64,000 nucleotides of DNA, from the NCBI RefSeq assembly GCF_001298675.1, contig NZ_CYIG01000009.1:1-64000 (forward strand). The letters run 5' to 3'. A model generated the notes under the pieces. That model was not told the origin of the DNA. It did no database searches and worked only from the letters and a program-made list of their open reading frames with translations. This DNA is from Paenacidovorax caeni. GTDB taxonomy: Bacteria > Pseudomonadota > Gammaproteobacteria > Burkholderiales > Burkholderiaceae_C. Positions 56,629-64,000 of this stretch are shown one piece after another (positions within the stretch are counted from its first letter, which is position 1; the number at the start of each line of letters is the position of its first letter). Position numbers and translations under genes: made by a program.

Positions 56629-56943
56629 ATGAAATATCTGCTGTGGCTGCTCAAGGCAGCCATTTTTTTCACGCTTTTCGCGTTCGCGCTGAACAACCAG
56701 CAAGACGCCAGCGTGCATTTCTTCTTCGGCACCCAATGGCGTGCCCCCATGGTGCTGGTCGTGCTCTCGGCCTTTGCGCTGGGTGTCGTGGTCGGCGTAC
56801 TGGGCATGGTGCCGCGCTGGTGGCGCCACCGCACTGCGGCGCGGCGCGCGCAGGCGGCGGCAGGCCAAGCGGACACTCCATCCAGCACTGCAGAGCCGTC
56901 TTCCGTCCCCACGACCGCCGAGCCACCCCTCCATGGAATTTGA
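56629..56943 (+). CDS. lapA: LapA-domain membrane protein
   Basis: A 104-residue inner-membrane protein of the LapA (DUF1049) family with two helices (about 5-24 and 38-60) and the NNQQDASVHFFFGTQWRAPM loop between them. In Enterobacteria LapA and LapB control lipopolysaccharide synthesis. Start follows GGGGAGACGC. It ends 11 bp inside lapB, so the two are translated together. Confidence 0.9.
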   Translation: MKYLLWLLKAAIFFTLFAFALNNQQDASVHFFFGTQWRAPMVLVVLSAFALGVVVGVLGMVPRWWRHRTAARRAQAAAGQADTPSSTAEPSSVPTTAEPPLHGI

Positions 56944-58090
56944 CCTGAGCTGGATCCTGCTGGGGCACCCCCTGGCCTTCGTGCTGGGCTGGTGGGCCTC
57001 CCGTTTCGACCTGCGCCAGCTGCGCCTGGAGAACCGGCAGGCACCCAAGGCCTACTTCAAGGGGCTGAACTTCCTGCTGAACGAGCAACAGGACCAGGCC
57101 ATCGATGCTTTCATCGAAGCCGTGCAGAATGACCCAGACACGTCGGAGCTGCACTTCGCCCTGGGCAACCTGTTCCGGCGGCGCGGCGAATACAACCGTG
57201 CCGTGCGCGTGCATGAACATTTGCTCTCACGCGGCGACCTGAGCAGCGCCGACCGTGACCGTGCCCAGCACGCCCTGGCGCTCGACTTCCTCAAGGCGGG
57301 CCTGCTCGACCGCGCCGAGGACGCACTCAAGCCGCTCGAAGGCACTGCCTACGAGCACGAAGCGCGGCTGGCGCGGCTGGCGATCTACGAGCGCACGCGC
57401 GATTGGCCCCAGGCGGCCACCATCGCGGCCAAGATTCAGGCGGCGGGCCAGGGCGACTTCAGCCAGCGGCAGGCGCACTACCTGTGCGAACAGGCCCAGG
57501 CCGCGGTCGCACAGGGCGACGAAGTAAAGGCCGGACGACTGCTTGACGAAGCCCATGCCGTCGCGCCACAAGCGCCCCGCCCGCTGATCGAGCGCGCACG
57601 CCAGCAGCAGCGCCAAGGCCACGGCAGCGCGGCCGTCGACACCCTCATGCGCCTGGCAGGACAGGCCCCGGCAGCGCTGCCCCTGGCGGCCTCGCTGCTG
57701 CTGGAAGCGGCCGCCGCCAGCGGGCGCAACGACGAAGCGCGGGCCCTGCTGGAAGGCAACTACGAACGCGCCCCTTCGCTCGATCTGCTTGAAGCACTGG
57801 TGGCCCTGGACCGTACCAGCGACGACGCCCAGCGCCCAGGGCGCGAGCGCTATGCCTTGCACCTGGCGCACGAACCCTCCCTGGTGGCTGCGACGCAATG
57901 GCTGGCGGGCGAGCGCCTGGCGCACGAGGATTTCCATCCCGCCATCCAACGTGCACTCGACCAAGCCGCCAAGCCGCTCATGCGCTACCGCTGTGCGGCC
58001 TGTGGTTTCGAGGCGCGCCAGCATTTCTGGCAATGCCCCGGCTGCCAGAGCTGGGACAGCTACCCGGCCCGCCGCGTCGAAGAACTTTAA
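56933..58090 (+). CDS. lapB: LapB (YciM), LPS assembly regulator with TPR repeats and rubredoxin-type zinc end
   Basis: A 385-residue protein: a membrane anchor (about 5-22), cytoplasmic TPR repeats (about 45-340, for example LNEQQDQAIDAFIEAVQNDP and LGNLFRRRGEYNRAVRVHEHLL), and a rubredoxin-like end (YRCAACGFEARQHFWQCPGC) with four metal cysteines. LapB recruits FtsH to degrade LpxC. ATG 56933 is chosen because it opens the membrane anchor. Overlap with lapA supports joint function. Confidence 0.93.
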   Translation: MEFDLSWILLGHPLAFVLGWWASRFDLRQLRLENRQAPKAYFKGLNFLLNEQQDQAIDAFIEAVQNDPDTSELHFALGNLFRRRGEYNRAVRVHEHLLSRGDLSSADRDRAQHALALDFLKAGLLDRAEDALKPLEGTAYEHEARLARLAIYERTRDWPQAATIAAKIQAAGQGDFSQRQAHYLCEQAQAAVAQGDEVKAGRLLDEAHAVAPQAPRPLIERARQQQRQGHGSAAVDTLMRLAGQAPAALPLAASLLLEAAAASGRNDEARALLEGNYERAPSLDLLEALVALDRTSDDAQRPGRERYALHLAHEPSLVAATQWLAGERLAHEDFHPAIQRALDQAAKPLMRYRCAACGFEARQHFWQCPGCQSWDSYPARRVEEL

Positions 58091-58102
58091 AAGGAGTACA
58101 CC

Positions 58103-58471
58103 ATGTCCTTGCGCCATCTCGTCACCGCAGCCCTGGCCTTCCTGTGGCTGGGCGCAGCCAGCGCCGCCGTCGAGGCCAACAAGGCCACCGAGGCCGAACT
58201 CGATGGCGTACGCGGTCTGGGCCCATCCCTCACCGCGCGCATCATCGCGGCACGCGAGAAAGCACCGTTTCGCAACTGGGACGAATTCATTCTGCGCGTG
58301 CCCGGCATCGGCCCCGCACGGGCCTACCAGCTCTCGGCCGAGGGGCTGACCGTCAACGGCGAAAGCTACCAGATCCAGGGCGTGGCGACGCCCCCAGGGG
58401 TTCCGGCCATTCCCAAGGCCCCAGCCGCCCCTGCCGCACCGCCAAAGCCTGCCATGCCGAAGTTTCAATGA
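58103..58471 (+). CDS. ComEA-like helix-hairpin-helix protein
   Basis: A 122-residue exported protein: signal peptide 1-21 (ending ASAAV), then two helix-hairpin-helix motifs with EANKATEAELDGVRGLGPSL and the closing RVPGIGPARAYQLSAEGL, which bind DNA without sequence specificity. It ends in a Pro/Ala tail (APAAPAAPPKPAMPKFQ). Such periplasmic proteins take up DNA in naturally competent bacteria. An AAGGAG site precedes ATG 58103, 12 bp after lapB. Confidence 0.85.
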   Translation: MSLRHLVTAALAFLWLGAASAAVEANKATEAELDGVRGLGPSLTARIIAAREKAPFRNWDEFILRVPGIGPARAYQLSAEGLTVNGESYQIQGVATPPGVPAIPKAPAAPAAPPKPAMPKFQ

Positions 58472-58558
58472 ACCCACGCAGGCGCATGGCCAATGCCGTG
58501 CATCTGCTCAGGTTTTCATAGCATGCAGACCCGGGCTTGCCCGTAGAATGGTCTGCAC

Positions 58559-61549
58559 ATGCCCCTCGTTTCCTTCATCCTCCTGCCCTTCCTGGGCAGC
58601 CTGCTGGCTGCCCTTTTGCCGGCCAATGCGCGCAACACCGAGTCGACGCTGGCAGGCCTGATTGCGCTGACCTGCGCCGTGCAGGTGGCTTTACTGTTCC
58701 CCGAGGTCGCTGAGGGCGGCGTGCTGCGCCAGGACATCGCCTGGCTGCCCGCGCTCGGGCTGAACCTGGTGGTTCGCATGGACGGTTTTGCCTGGATGTT
58801 CTGCATGCTGGTGCTGGGCATTGGCTCGCTGGTCGTGCTTTACGCGCGCTACTACATGTCGCCGGCCGACCCCGTACCGCGCTTCTTTGCCTTTCTGCTG
58901 GCCTTCATGGGCGCCATGATGGGCGTAGTGCTCTCGGGCAACCTGATCCAGCTGGCCTTCTTCTGGGAGCTCACCAGCCTGTTCTCCTTCCTGCTTATCG
59001 GCTATTGGCACCACCGCAAGGATGCGCGCCGGGGTGCGCGCATGGCCCTCACCGTCACCGGTACGGGCGGCTTGGCCATGCTCGCAGGCCTGCTGGTGCT
59101 GGGGCACATCGTCGGCAGCTACGACCTGGACCACGTGCTGGCAGCGGCCGAACAGGTGCGCGCACACCCGCTGTACCTGACTGCGCTGGTGCTGGTGCTG
59201 CTCGGCGCGCTCACCAAGAGCGCGCAGTTCCCTTTCCACTTCTGGTTGCCGCGCGCCATGGCCGCGCCCACGCCCGTGTCGGCCTACCTGCACTCGGCCA
59301 CCATGGTGAAGGCCGGCGTGTTTCTGTTGGCGCGTCTGTGGCCGGTGCTTGGCGGCACCGAGCCGTGGTTCTGGATCGTCGGCGGTGCCGGGTTGGTCAC
59401 GCTTCTGCTCGGCGGCTATGCCGCGATGTTTCAGAACGACCTGAAGGGGCTGCTGGCCTATTCCACCATCTCGCACCTGGGCCTCATCACGCTGCTGCTC
59501 GGCTTGAACAGCCCGCTCGCCGCCGTGGCGGCGGTTTTTCACATCATGAACCACGCCACATTCAAAGCGTCGCTGTTCATGGCTGCCGGCATCGTGGACC
59601 ATGAAAGCGGCACGCGCGACATTCGGCGTTTGTCGGGACTGCGGCAGATGATGCCCATTACCGCCACCCTGGCCATGGTCGCCAGCGCTGCCATGGCCGG
59701 CGTGCCGCTGCTCAACGGTTTCCTGTCGAAGGAAATGTTCTTCGCCGAAACCGTGTTCATGGACACCGCCTCCATCGCGCGCTGGGTGCTGCCTGTAGCG
59801 GCCACGGTGGCCGGTATGTTCAGCGTGGCCTACTCGCTGCGTTTCACCGTGGACGTGTTCTTCGGCCCGCCCGCCACCGACCTGCCGCACACGCCACACG
59901 AGCCCCCGCGCTGGATGCGCGTGCCCGTGGAGCTGCTGGTGCTCACCTGCCTGCTGGTGGGCGTCCTGCCGGCCACCACCGTCGGCGCCAGCCTGGCTGC
60001 TGCTGCCCGCCCCGTGGTGGGGGGCGACCTGCCCGCGTTCAGCCTGGCGGTGTGGCACGGCTTCAATGCCCCCATGGTGATGAGCCTGCTGGCGTTGGCC
60101 GGCGGCACACTGCTGTACCTGCTGCTGGGCCGGGCACAGCGGCAGGGCCGCCTGGTTGATGCGCCCGTCATGGGCCGTTTCGACGGGCAGCGCATCTTCG
60201 AAGGGCTGCTCGCGCTGCTGTCCGCCGCCGCACGCCACGGCCGCCAGGCCCTGAGCACCCGGCGCCTGCAGTGGCAGATGCTCTGGCTGGTAGGCGCCTC
60301 TTTGCTTGCCGGAGCCTTGCCCCTGTGGTTGCACGGCCTGCAGCTGGGCCACCGGGGGGCGCTGCCTCTCTCGCCCGCCTTTGTACTGCTGTGGATTGTG
60401 GGCGCTGTATCGGCCGTCGCGGCGGCATGGCAGGCCAAGTACCACCGCATGGCCGCGCTCACGCTGCTGGGCGGGGCGGGCCTGGCCACTTGCATCACCT
60501 TCCTGTGGTTCTCCGCACCGGATCTGGCGCTGACGCAGATTTCCGTAGAACTGGTGACCACAGTGCTGATTCTGCTGGGCCTGCGCTGGCTGCCCCAGCG
60601 CGACGAGCGCCTTCGCGTGCGGCCACGCGGCACGCGCAGGCGCCGCCTGCGCGATCTGCTGCTGTCGCTGCTGGCCGGCGGCGGCATGGCGTGGCTGGCT
60701 TTCGCGATGATGAGCCGCGACTTCCCGCAAAGCACCTCCACCTTCTTTCTGGAGCGCGCGCTGACCGAGGGCGGCGGCACCAACGTAGTCAACGTGATGC
60801 TGGTCGATTTCCGCGGCTTCGACACTTTCGGCGAAATCGTCGTGCTGGGCATTGTCGCCATCACCGTCTATGCGCTGCTGCGGCGCTTCCGCCCGGCGCG
60901 CGAAACCATGGATCTGCCACCGCAGCAGCGTGCGCTGCCGGCCGATCTGCAAACCGACCTGCTCAACCCGCGTAACGCCCAGGACACTGCGGTCGGCTAC
61001 CTGATGGTGCCCGCCGTGCTGGTGCGCCTGCTGCTGCCCTTCGCCGCCGTGGTGTCGGCCTACATCTTCATACGCGGTCACAACGAGCCCGGCGGCGGCT
61101 TCGTTGCCGGACTGGTGCTGTCGGTGGCGCTGATCCTGCAGTACATCATCTCGGGCGTGGAATGGGTCGAAGCACACCTTCCCCTGGTGCCACGCCGCTG
61201 GATTGCCACCGGCCTGCTGTGCGCCCTGGCCACCGGCGCGGGTGCCGTGGCACTGGGCTACCCGTTCCTCACCACACACACCGCGCACCTGCATCTGCCC
61301 TGGCTGGGGGACGTGCACGTGGCCAGTGCGTTGTTCTTCGACATCGGCGTGTTCACGCTGGTGGTGGGCTCCACGCTGCTGATCCTCACGGCCATCGCCC
61401 ACCAGTCGATCCGTGGCCACCGCTACCACGCACGCCTGCAGGAAGAAGCCCGGGCCGCGCAAGAAAATTCAAAGGAAAGTGACTCTAGCCCTTACCCAGC
61501 AAGCGCTGAAAGCTATCAAAAAGTGAAAACATCAGGAGGTGCCGTCTGA
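58559..61549 (+). CDS. mnhA: Mrp/Mnh cation/proton antiporter subunit A (with fused subunit-B-like end)
   Basis: A 996-residue membrane protein, the largest Mrp subunit. It resembles NuoL: a run of about 20 helices with ALTKSAQFPFHFWLPRAMAA and PVSAYLHSATMVKAGVFLLARL, followed from about residue 680 by MbhD/MbhE-type and MnhB-like segments (PPAVLVRLLLPF and RGHNEPGGGFVAGL). Fusion of subunits A and B is typical of the PhaA type of Sinorhizobium and Pseudomonas. The C-terminal tail (about 965-996) includes repeat-encoded S974-K988. It starts the operon and overlaps mnhC by one base. Confidence 0.92.
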   Translation: MPLVSFILLPFLGSLLAALLPANARNTESTLAGLIALTCAVQVALLFPEVAEGGVLRQDIAWLPALGLNLVVRMDGFAWMFCMLVLGIGSLVVLYARYYMSPADPVPRFFAFLLAFMGAMMGVVLSGNLIQLAFFWELTSLFSFLLIGYWHHRKDARRGARMALTVTGTGGLAMLAGLLVLGHIVGSYDLDHVLAAAEQVRAHPLYLTALVLVLLGALTKSAQFPFHFWLPRAMAAPTPVSAYLHSATMVKAGVFLLARLWPVLGGTEPWFWIVGGAGLVTLLLGGYAAMFQNDLKGLLAYSTISHLGLITLLLGLNSPLAAVAAVFHIMNHATFKASLFMAAGIVDHESGTRDIRRLSGLRQMMPITATLAMVASAAMAGVPLLNGFLSKEMFFAETVFMDTASIARWVLPVAATVAGMFSVAYSLRFTVDVFFGPPATDLPHTPHEPPRWMRVPVELLVLTCLLVGVLPATTVGASLAAAARPVVGGDLPAFSLAVWHGFNAPMVMSLLALAGGTLLYLLLGRAQRQGRLVDAPVMGRFDGQRIFEGLLALLSAAARHGRQALSTRRLQWQMLWLVGASLLAGALPLWLHGLQLGHRGALPLSPAFVLLWIVGAVSAVAAAWQAKYHRMAALTLLGGAGLATCITFLWFSAPDLALTQISVELVTTVLILLGLRWLPQRDERLRVRPRGTRRRRLRDLLLSLLAGGGMAWLAFAMMSRDFPQSTSTFFLERALTEGGGTNVVNVMLVDFRGFDTFGEIVVLGIVAITVYALLRRFRPARETMDLPPQQRALPADLQTDLLNPRNAQDTAVGYLMVPAVLVRLLLPFAAVVSAYIFIRGHNEPGGGFVAGLVLSVALILQYIISGVEWVEAHLPLVPRRWIATGLLCALATGAGAVALGYPFLTTHTAHLHLPWLGDVHVASALFFDIGVFTLVVGSTLLILTAIAHQSIRGHRYHARLQEEARAAQENSKESDSSPYPASAESYQKVKTSGGAV
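61478..61524 (+). repeat. Dispersed repeat family A, in-frame copy at the end of mnhA
   Basis: AGTGACTCTAGCCCTTACCC then AGCAAGCGCTGAAAGCTATC then AAAAAGT. In frame it gives SDSSPYPASAESYQK (residues 974-988) in the last 23 codons of mnhA, ahead of the AGGAGGT ribosome site of mnhC. The same frame is used in moeA (MASSPIQESAGSYEN). Confidence 0.9.
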
Positions 61550-61914
61550 TGGAGATCGTTCTCGCCCTGGCCATCGGCGTGCTCACTGGCTCCGGCGTGT
61601 GGCTGCTGCTGCGCCCGCGCACGTTCCAGATCATCATGGGCCTGTCGCTGCTGTCCTACGCAGTCAACCTGTTCATCTTCAGCATGGGCCGGCTTGGCCT
61701 GGCCGTCGGCAAGGTGCCGGTGCTGGTGGACGGCGTGCAACAGGATCTGCAGCACTACGCCGATCCACTGCCGCAGGCCCTGGTGCTCACCGCCATCGTC
61801 ATCGGCTTCGCCATGACGGCGCTGTTCCTCGTGGTGCTGCTCGCCTCGCGCGGCATGTCGGGCACCGACCACGTGGATGGCAGCCACTCGCGCGACCGGC
61901 AGGAGATGCCATGA
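61549..61914 (+). CDS. mnhC: Mrp/Mnh antiporter subunit C (NuoK-like)
   Basis: A 121-residue membrane protein with three helices, homologous to NuoK: GVWLLLRPRTFQIIMGLSLL, YAVNLFIFSMGRLG and DPLPQALVLTAIVIGFAMTA. The perfect ribosome site AGGAGGT lies inside the mnhA end. Its start shares a base with the mnhA stop and its stop overlaps the mnhD start (ATGA). Confidence 0.93.
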   Translation: MEIVLALAIGVLTGSGVWLLLRPRTFQIIMGLSLLSYAVNLFIFSMGRLGLAVGKVPVLVDGVQQDLQHYADPLPQALVLTAIVIGFAMTALFLVVLLASRGMSGTDHVDGSHSRDRQEMP

Positions 61915-63608
61915 GCCAGGTGCAGTGGATCGACACCATCGCGGGGCTGATGCCCCACCTCATGCTGGCGCCCATCGTGCTGCCGCTGCTCACGGCCGCC
62001 CTGATGCTGCTGCTGCGTGAAGAGCAGCAGCGCCTCAAGCTCGGGCTCAACCTGCTGTCCACGCTACTGGGGCTGGCCATTGCCGTGGCCCTGCTGGCCT
62101 GGAGCGCACGCGCCGGCTCTCCGGCTACGCTGGGCGTGTACCTGCCGGGCAATTGGCCGGCGCCCTTTGGCATCGTGCTGGCGCTGGACCGGCTTTCGGC
62201 GCTGATGCTGGTGCTGACCAGCTTCGTCGCACTGGCTTGCATCGTCTTCGCCTCCTCACGCTGGCACCGTGCGGGCGTGCACTACCACCCGCTGTTCCAG
62301 TTCCAGCTGATGGGGCTGGCAGGTGCCTTCCTCACGGCCGACTTGTTCAACCTGTTCGTGTTCTTCGAGATCATGCTGGCCGCCTCCTACGGGCTGCTGC
62401 TGCACGGTTCGGGGCGCGCGCGCGTGCAGGCGGGGCTGCACTACATCGCCATCAACCTGGCCGCGTCGTCGCTGTTCCTTATCGGCGTGTCCATGCTGTA
62501 CGGTATCACCGGCACGCTCAACATGGCCGACCTGGCACGCGCCATTCCGCAGGTGACGGCGGGCGACCGCGGCCTGCTGCACGCTGCCGCCGGCATCCTG
62601 GCCACGGCCTTTCTCATCAAGGCGGCGGTGTGGCCGCTCAACCTCTGGCTGGTGCCAGCCTACAGTGCGGCCACACCGCCCGTGGGCGCGCTGTTTGCGC
62701 TGCTCACCAAGGTCGGCGTTTATACCCTGCTGCGTCTGTGGACGCTGATGTTTAGCAGCGAGGCTGGCGCCTCGGCACTGTTCGGCGGCCCGTGGCTGAT
62801 CGGCGGCGGCATGCTGACGATGGCGTTCGGGGCCATTGGCATGCTGGGGTCGCAGCGCATTACGCACCTGGCGAGCTTCGCGGCGGTGCTGTCATCGGGC
62901 ACGCTGCTGGCCGCCGTGGGCTTTGGCCAGACGGAGCTGACGGCGGCGCTGCTGTATTACCTGCCCAGCTCCACCATGGCAGTGAGTACGCTGTTCCTGC
63001 TGGCCGACCTGATCGAGCGCTGGCGCAACGACGGCACGCGCACCGATGCCGACGACGAAGACGCCCCCTTCCTCAACCCCGAGCTGCTGCCCACGCAGGG
63101 CATGAACCTGGACGACGACGAGGAGGTACTGATCGGCCGCGTAATTCCCGCCGCAGCCGCCTTCCTCGGGCTGTCGTTCATGGTGTGCACACTGGTCATC
63201 ACGGGGTTGCCACCGCTGTCGGGCTTCGTCGGCAAGTTCGCCATGCTCACCGCGCTGCTGAACCCACTGGGGCTGGGCACGTCGTCGGGCATGCGCCTGG
63301 GCGTGTCGGGCTGGTCCTTGCTGGCGCTGATGATCGGCACCGGCCTGCTGGCGCTGATCGCCCTGACGCGCACCGGCATGCGCCACTTCTGGGCCGCCCA
63401 CGACCGCGCCACGCCGCAGTTGCGCGTGCTCGAGGGTCTGCCGATCGCGGCCCTGCTGGCCGCCTGCGTGGCTTTGACGGTGCAAGCGGCGGCCGTGATG
63501 AACTTCACCCAGGCCACGGCGAATGCGCTGCACGCCCCGGGGACCTATGTGCGCGCCGTTATGGAAGCGGCCCCCATTGCCGCCCCGCTCGTCCGGGAGG
63601 CACCGTGA
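61911..63608 (+). CDS. mnhD: Mrp/Mnh antiporter subunit D (NuoM/N-like)
   Basis: A 565-residue proton-translocating subunit with about 14 helices. Visible family segments: FVFFEIMLAASYGLLLHGSG, the lysine-bearing FLIKAAVWPLNLWLVPAYSA, ALFALLTKVGVYTLLRLW, and ITGLPPLSGFVGKFAMLTAL. An acidic, hydrophilic loop (RTDADDEDAPFLNPELLPTQ) sits between helices. Start ATG 61911 overlaps the mnhC stop; the next gene overlaps its stop (GTGA). Confidence 0.93.
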   Translation: MSQVQWIDTIAGLMPHLMLAPIVLPLLTAALMLLLREEQQRLKLGLNLLSTLLGLAIAVALLAWSARAGSPATLGVYLPGNWPAPFGIVLALDRLSALMLVLTSFVALACIVFASSRWHRAGVHYHPLFQFQLMGLAGAFLTADLFNLFVFFEIMLAASYGLLLHGSGRARVQAGLHYIAINLAASSLFLIGVSMLYGITGTLNMADLARAIPQVTAGDRGLLHAAAGILATAFLIKAAVWPLNLWLVPAYSAATPPVGALFALLTKVGVYTLLRLWTLMFSSEAGASALFGGPWLIGGGMLTMAFGAIGMLGSQRITHLASFAAVLSSGTLLAAVGFGQTELTAALLYYLPSSTMAVSTLFLLADLIERWRNDGTRTDADDEDAPFLNPELLPTQGMNLDDDEEVLIGRVIPAAAAFLGLSFMVCTLVITGLPPLSGFVGKFAMLTALLNPLGLGTSSGMRLGVSGWSLLALMIGTGLLALIALTRTGMRHFWAAHDRATPQLRVLEGLPIAALLAACVALTVQAAAVMNFTQATANALHAPGTYVRAVMEAAPIAAPLVREAP

Positions 63609-64000
63609 AAAATCCCATGAAACGCCTGCTGCCCGCACCGCTGCTGTCGGCGGCACTGTTCCTCTTGTGGCTGCTGCTGAACCGCTCGGCCAGCCCTGGC
63701 AACCTGGTGATGGCGCTGGTGCTGGCATGGCTGGTCCCCCTGCTCACGCGCGGACTGCGCCCCCTGCCCGTGCGCATCCGGCGCCCGGGCGTGGTGCTGC
63801 GCCTGGGCCTGCGGGTCATGGTTGACACGCTGCACTCCAACGCTGCGGTGCTGCGCTTCATCTTGTTCCCACGGTTGCGGCGGCACCCTGCTGCCTTCGT
63901 GCATATCCCGTTGCAACTGCGCGACCCCAATGCGCTGGCAGTGCTGGCCATGATCGTGTGCATCACCCCCGGCACGGTATGGGCCGAACTCGCGCGCGAC
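63605..64000 (+). CDS. mnhE: Mrp/Mnh antiporter subunit E (partial, runs off the window)
   Basis: An open frame of 132 codons without a stop at the window edge. GTG 63605 overlaps the mnhD stop; ATG 63617 (MKRLLPAPLL) is the alternative start. Sequence fits MnhE: an N-terminal helix (SAALFLLWLLLNRS), NLVMALVLAWLVPLLTRGLR, and later LQLRDPNALAVLAMIVCITP GTVWAEL-type sequence, the conserved membrane segment of the family. Subunits F and G are expected just downstream. Confidence 0.85.
   Translation, partial: MKNPMKRLLPAPLLSAALFLLWLLLNRSASPGNLVMALVLAWLVPLLTRGLRPLPVRIRRPGVVLRLGLRVMVDTLHSNAAVLRFILFPRLRRHPAAFVHIPLQLRDPNALAVLAMIVCITPGTVWAELARD

Noticed and set aside
58691-61462. A 923-codon open frame on the minus strand opposite mnhA
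   Set aside because: Composition is Gln/His/Arg-rich with no domain, and it mirrors codon bias of the plus-strand gene, which has clear Mrp motifs.

Overview
The window is a high-GC, densely coded bacterial chromosome segment. It is almost certainly from a member of the Comamonadaceae (Burkholderiales, Betaproteobacteria; Acidovorax-like). The reasons are the serC-pheA-tyrA-aroA::cmk-rpsA-ihfB-lapA-lapB order with a fused aroA-cmk gene, a sigma-70 factor with a long Lys/Ala/Pro-rich N-terminus, and an aceQ-free, mostly housekeeping gene content. I found no tRNA, rRNA, CRISPR array, prophage or intact transposase. No gap between genes exceeds 300 bp.

Layout. 1-2.6 kb: molybdenum-cofactor genes (mobA 3' end, moeA) with an acetyltransferase and a small thioredoxin. 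2.6-8.7 kb: metY and an OsmC protein, divergent from a sulfonate/nitrate-type ABC importer that is coupled to a membrane-anchored cytochrome c. 8.8-10.3 kb: an Lrp/AsnC regulator divergent from an EamA exporter, with a dyad operator between them. 10.27-10.53 kb: a MITE-like element with 32-bp terminal inverted repeats. 10.5-21.3 kb: a phosphate/polyphosphate block, pstSCAB-phoU-phoB-phoR on the minus strand behind a Pho box, with ppk2, a periplasmic binding protein and ppx on the plus strand. 21.3-23.8 kb: an MCE/Mla-type lipid-transport operon that has no ATPase gene and a frameshifted permease. 23.8-28.8 kb: metal handling (CadR/PbrR-like regulator, P1B ATPase, YitT protein, small Cys/His protein, cupredoxin, DUF411 protein). 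28.8-31.7 kb: a P1-family peptidase and an acyl-CoA ligase. 31.8-36.4 kb: dnaG and rpoD. 36.6-38.6 kb: MliC-like lipoprotein, acetyltransferase, ketopantoate reductase. 38.8-45.5 kb: guaB-guaA, DUF4124 protein, rnfH-ratA divergent from smpB, thioesterase and 3-hydroxyisobutyryl-CoA hydrolase. 45.6-58.5 kb: ompA-like gene, gyrA, aromatic/serine biosynthesis, rpsA, ihfB, lapAB, comEA-like gene. 58.6-64 kb: an mnh/mrp (pha-type) cation/proton antiporter operon running off the end.

The most unusual signal is a dispersed, partly palindromic repeat of about 50-60 bp. I count 13-14 copies here, roughly one per 5 kb. Some copies are intergenic and some supply the last codons and stop of a gene (phoB, panE). 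At least five lie in frame inside conserved genes (moeA, aroA, the hydrolase, mnhA, and the cupredoxin signal peptide). Copies in the same orientation are read in the same frame, so unrelated proteins carry gap-free related peptides. This resembles, in behaviour, the protein-coding palindromic elements of Rickettsia. A second, hairpin-rich repeat family (two copies, each starting at the stop codon of the upstream gene) and the three-stem MITE-like element add to a repeat-rich picture.
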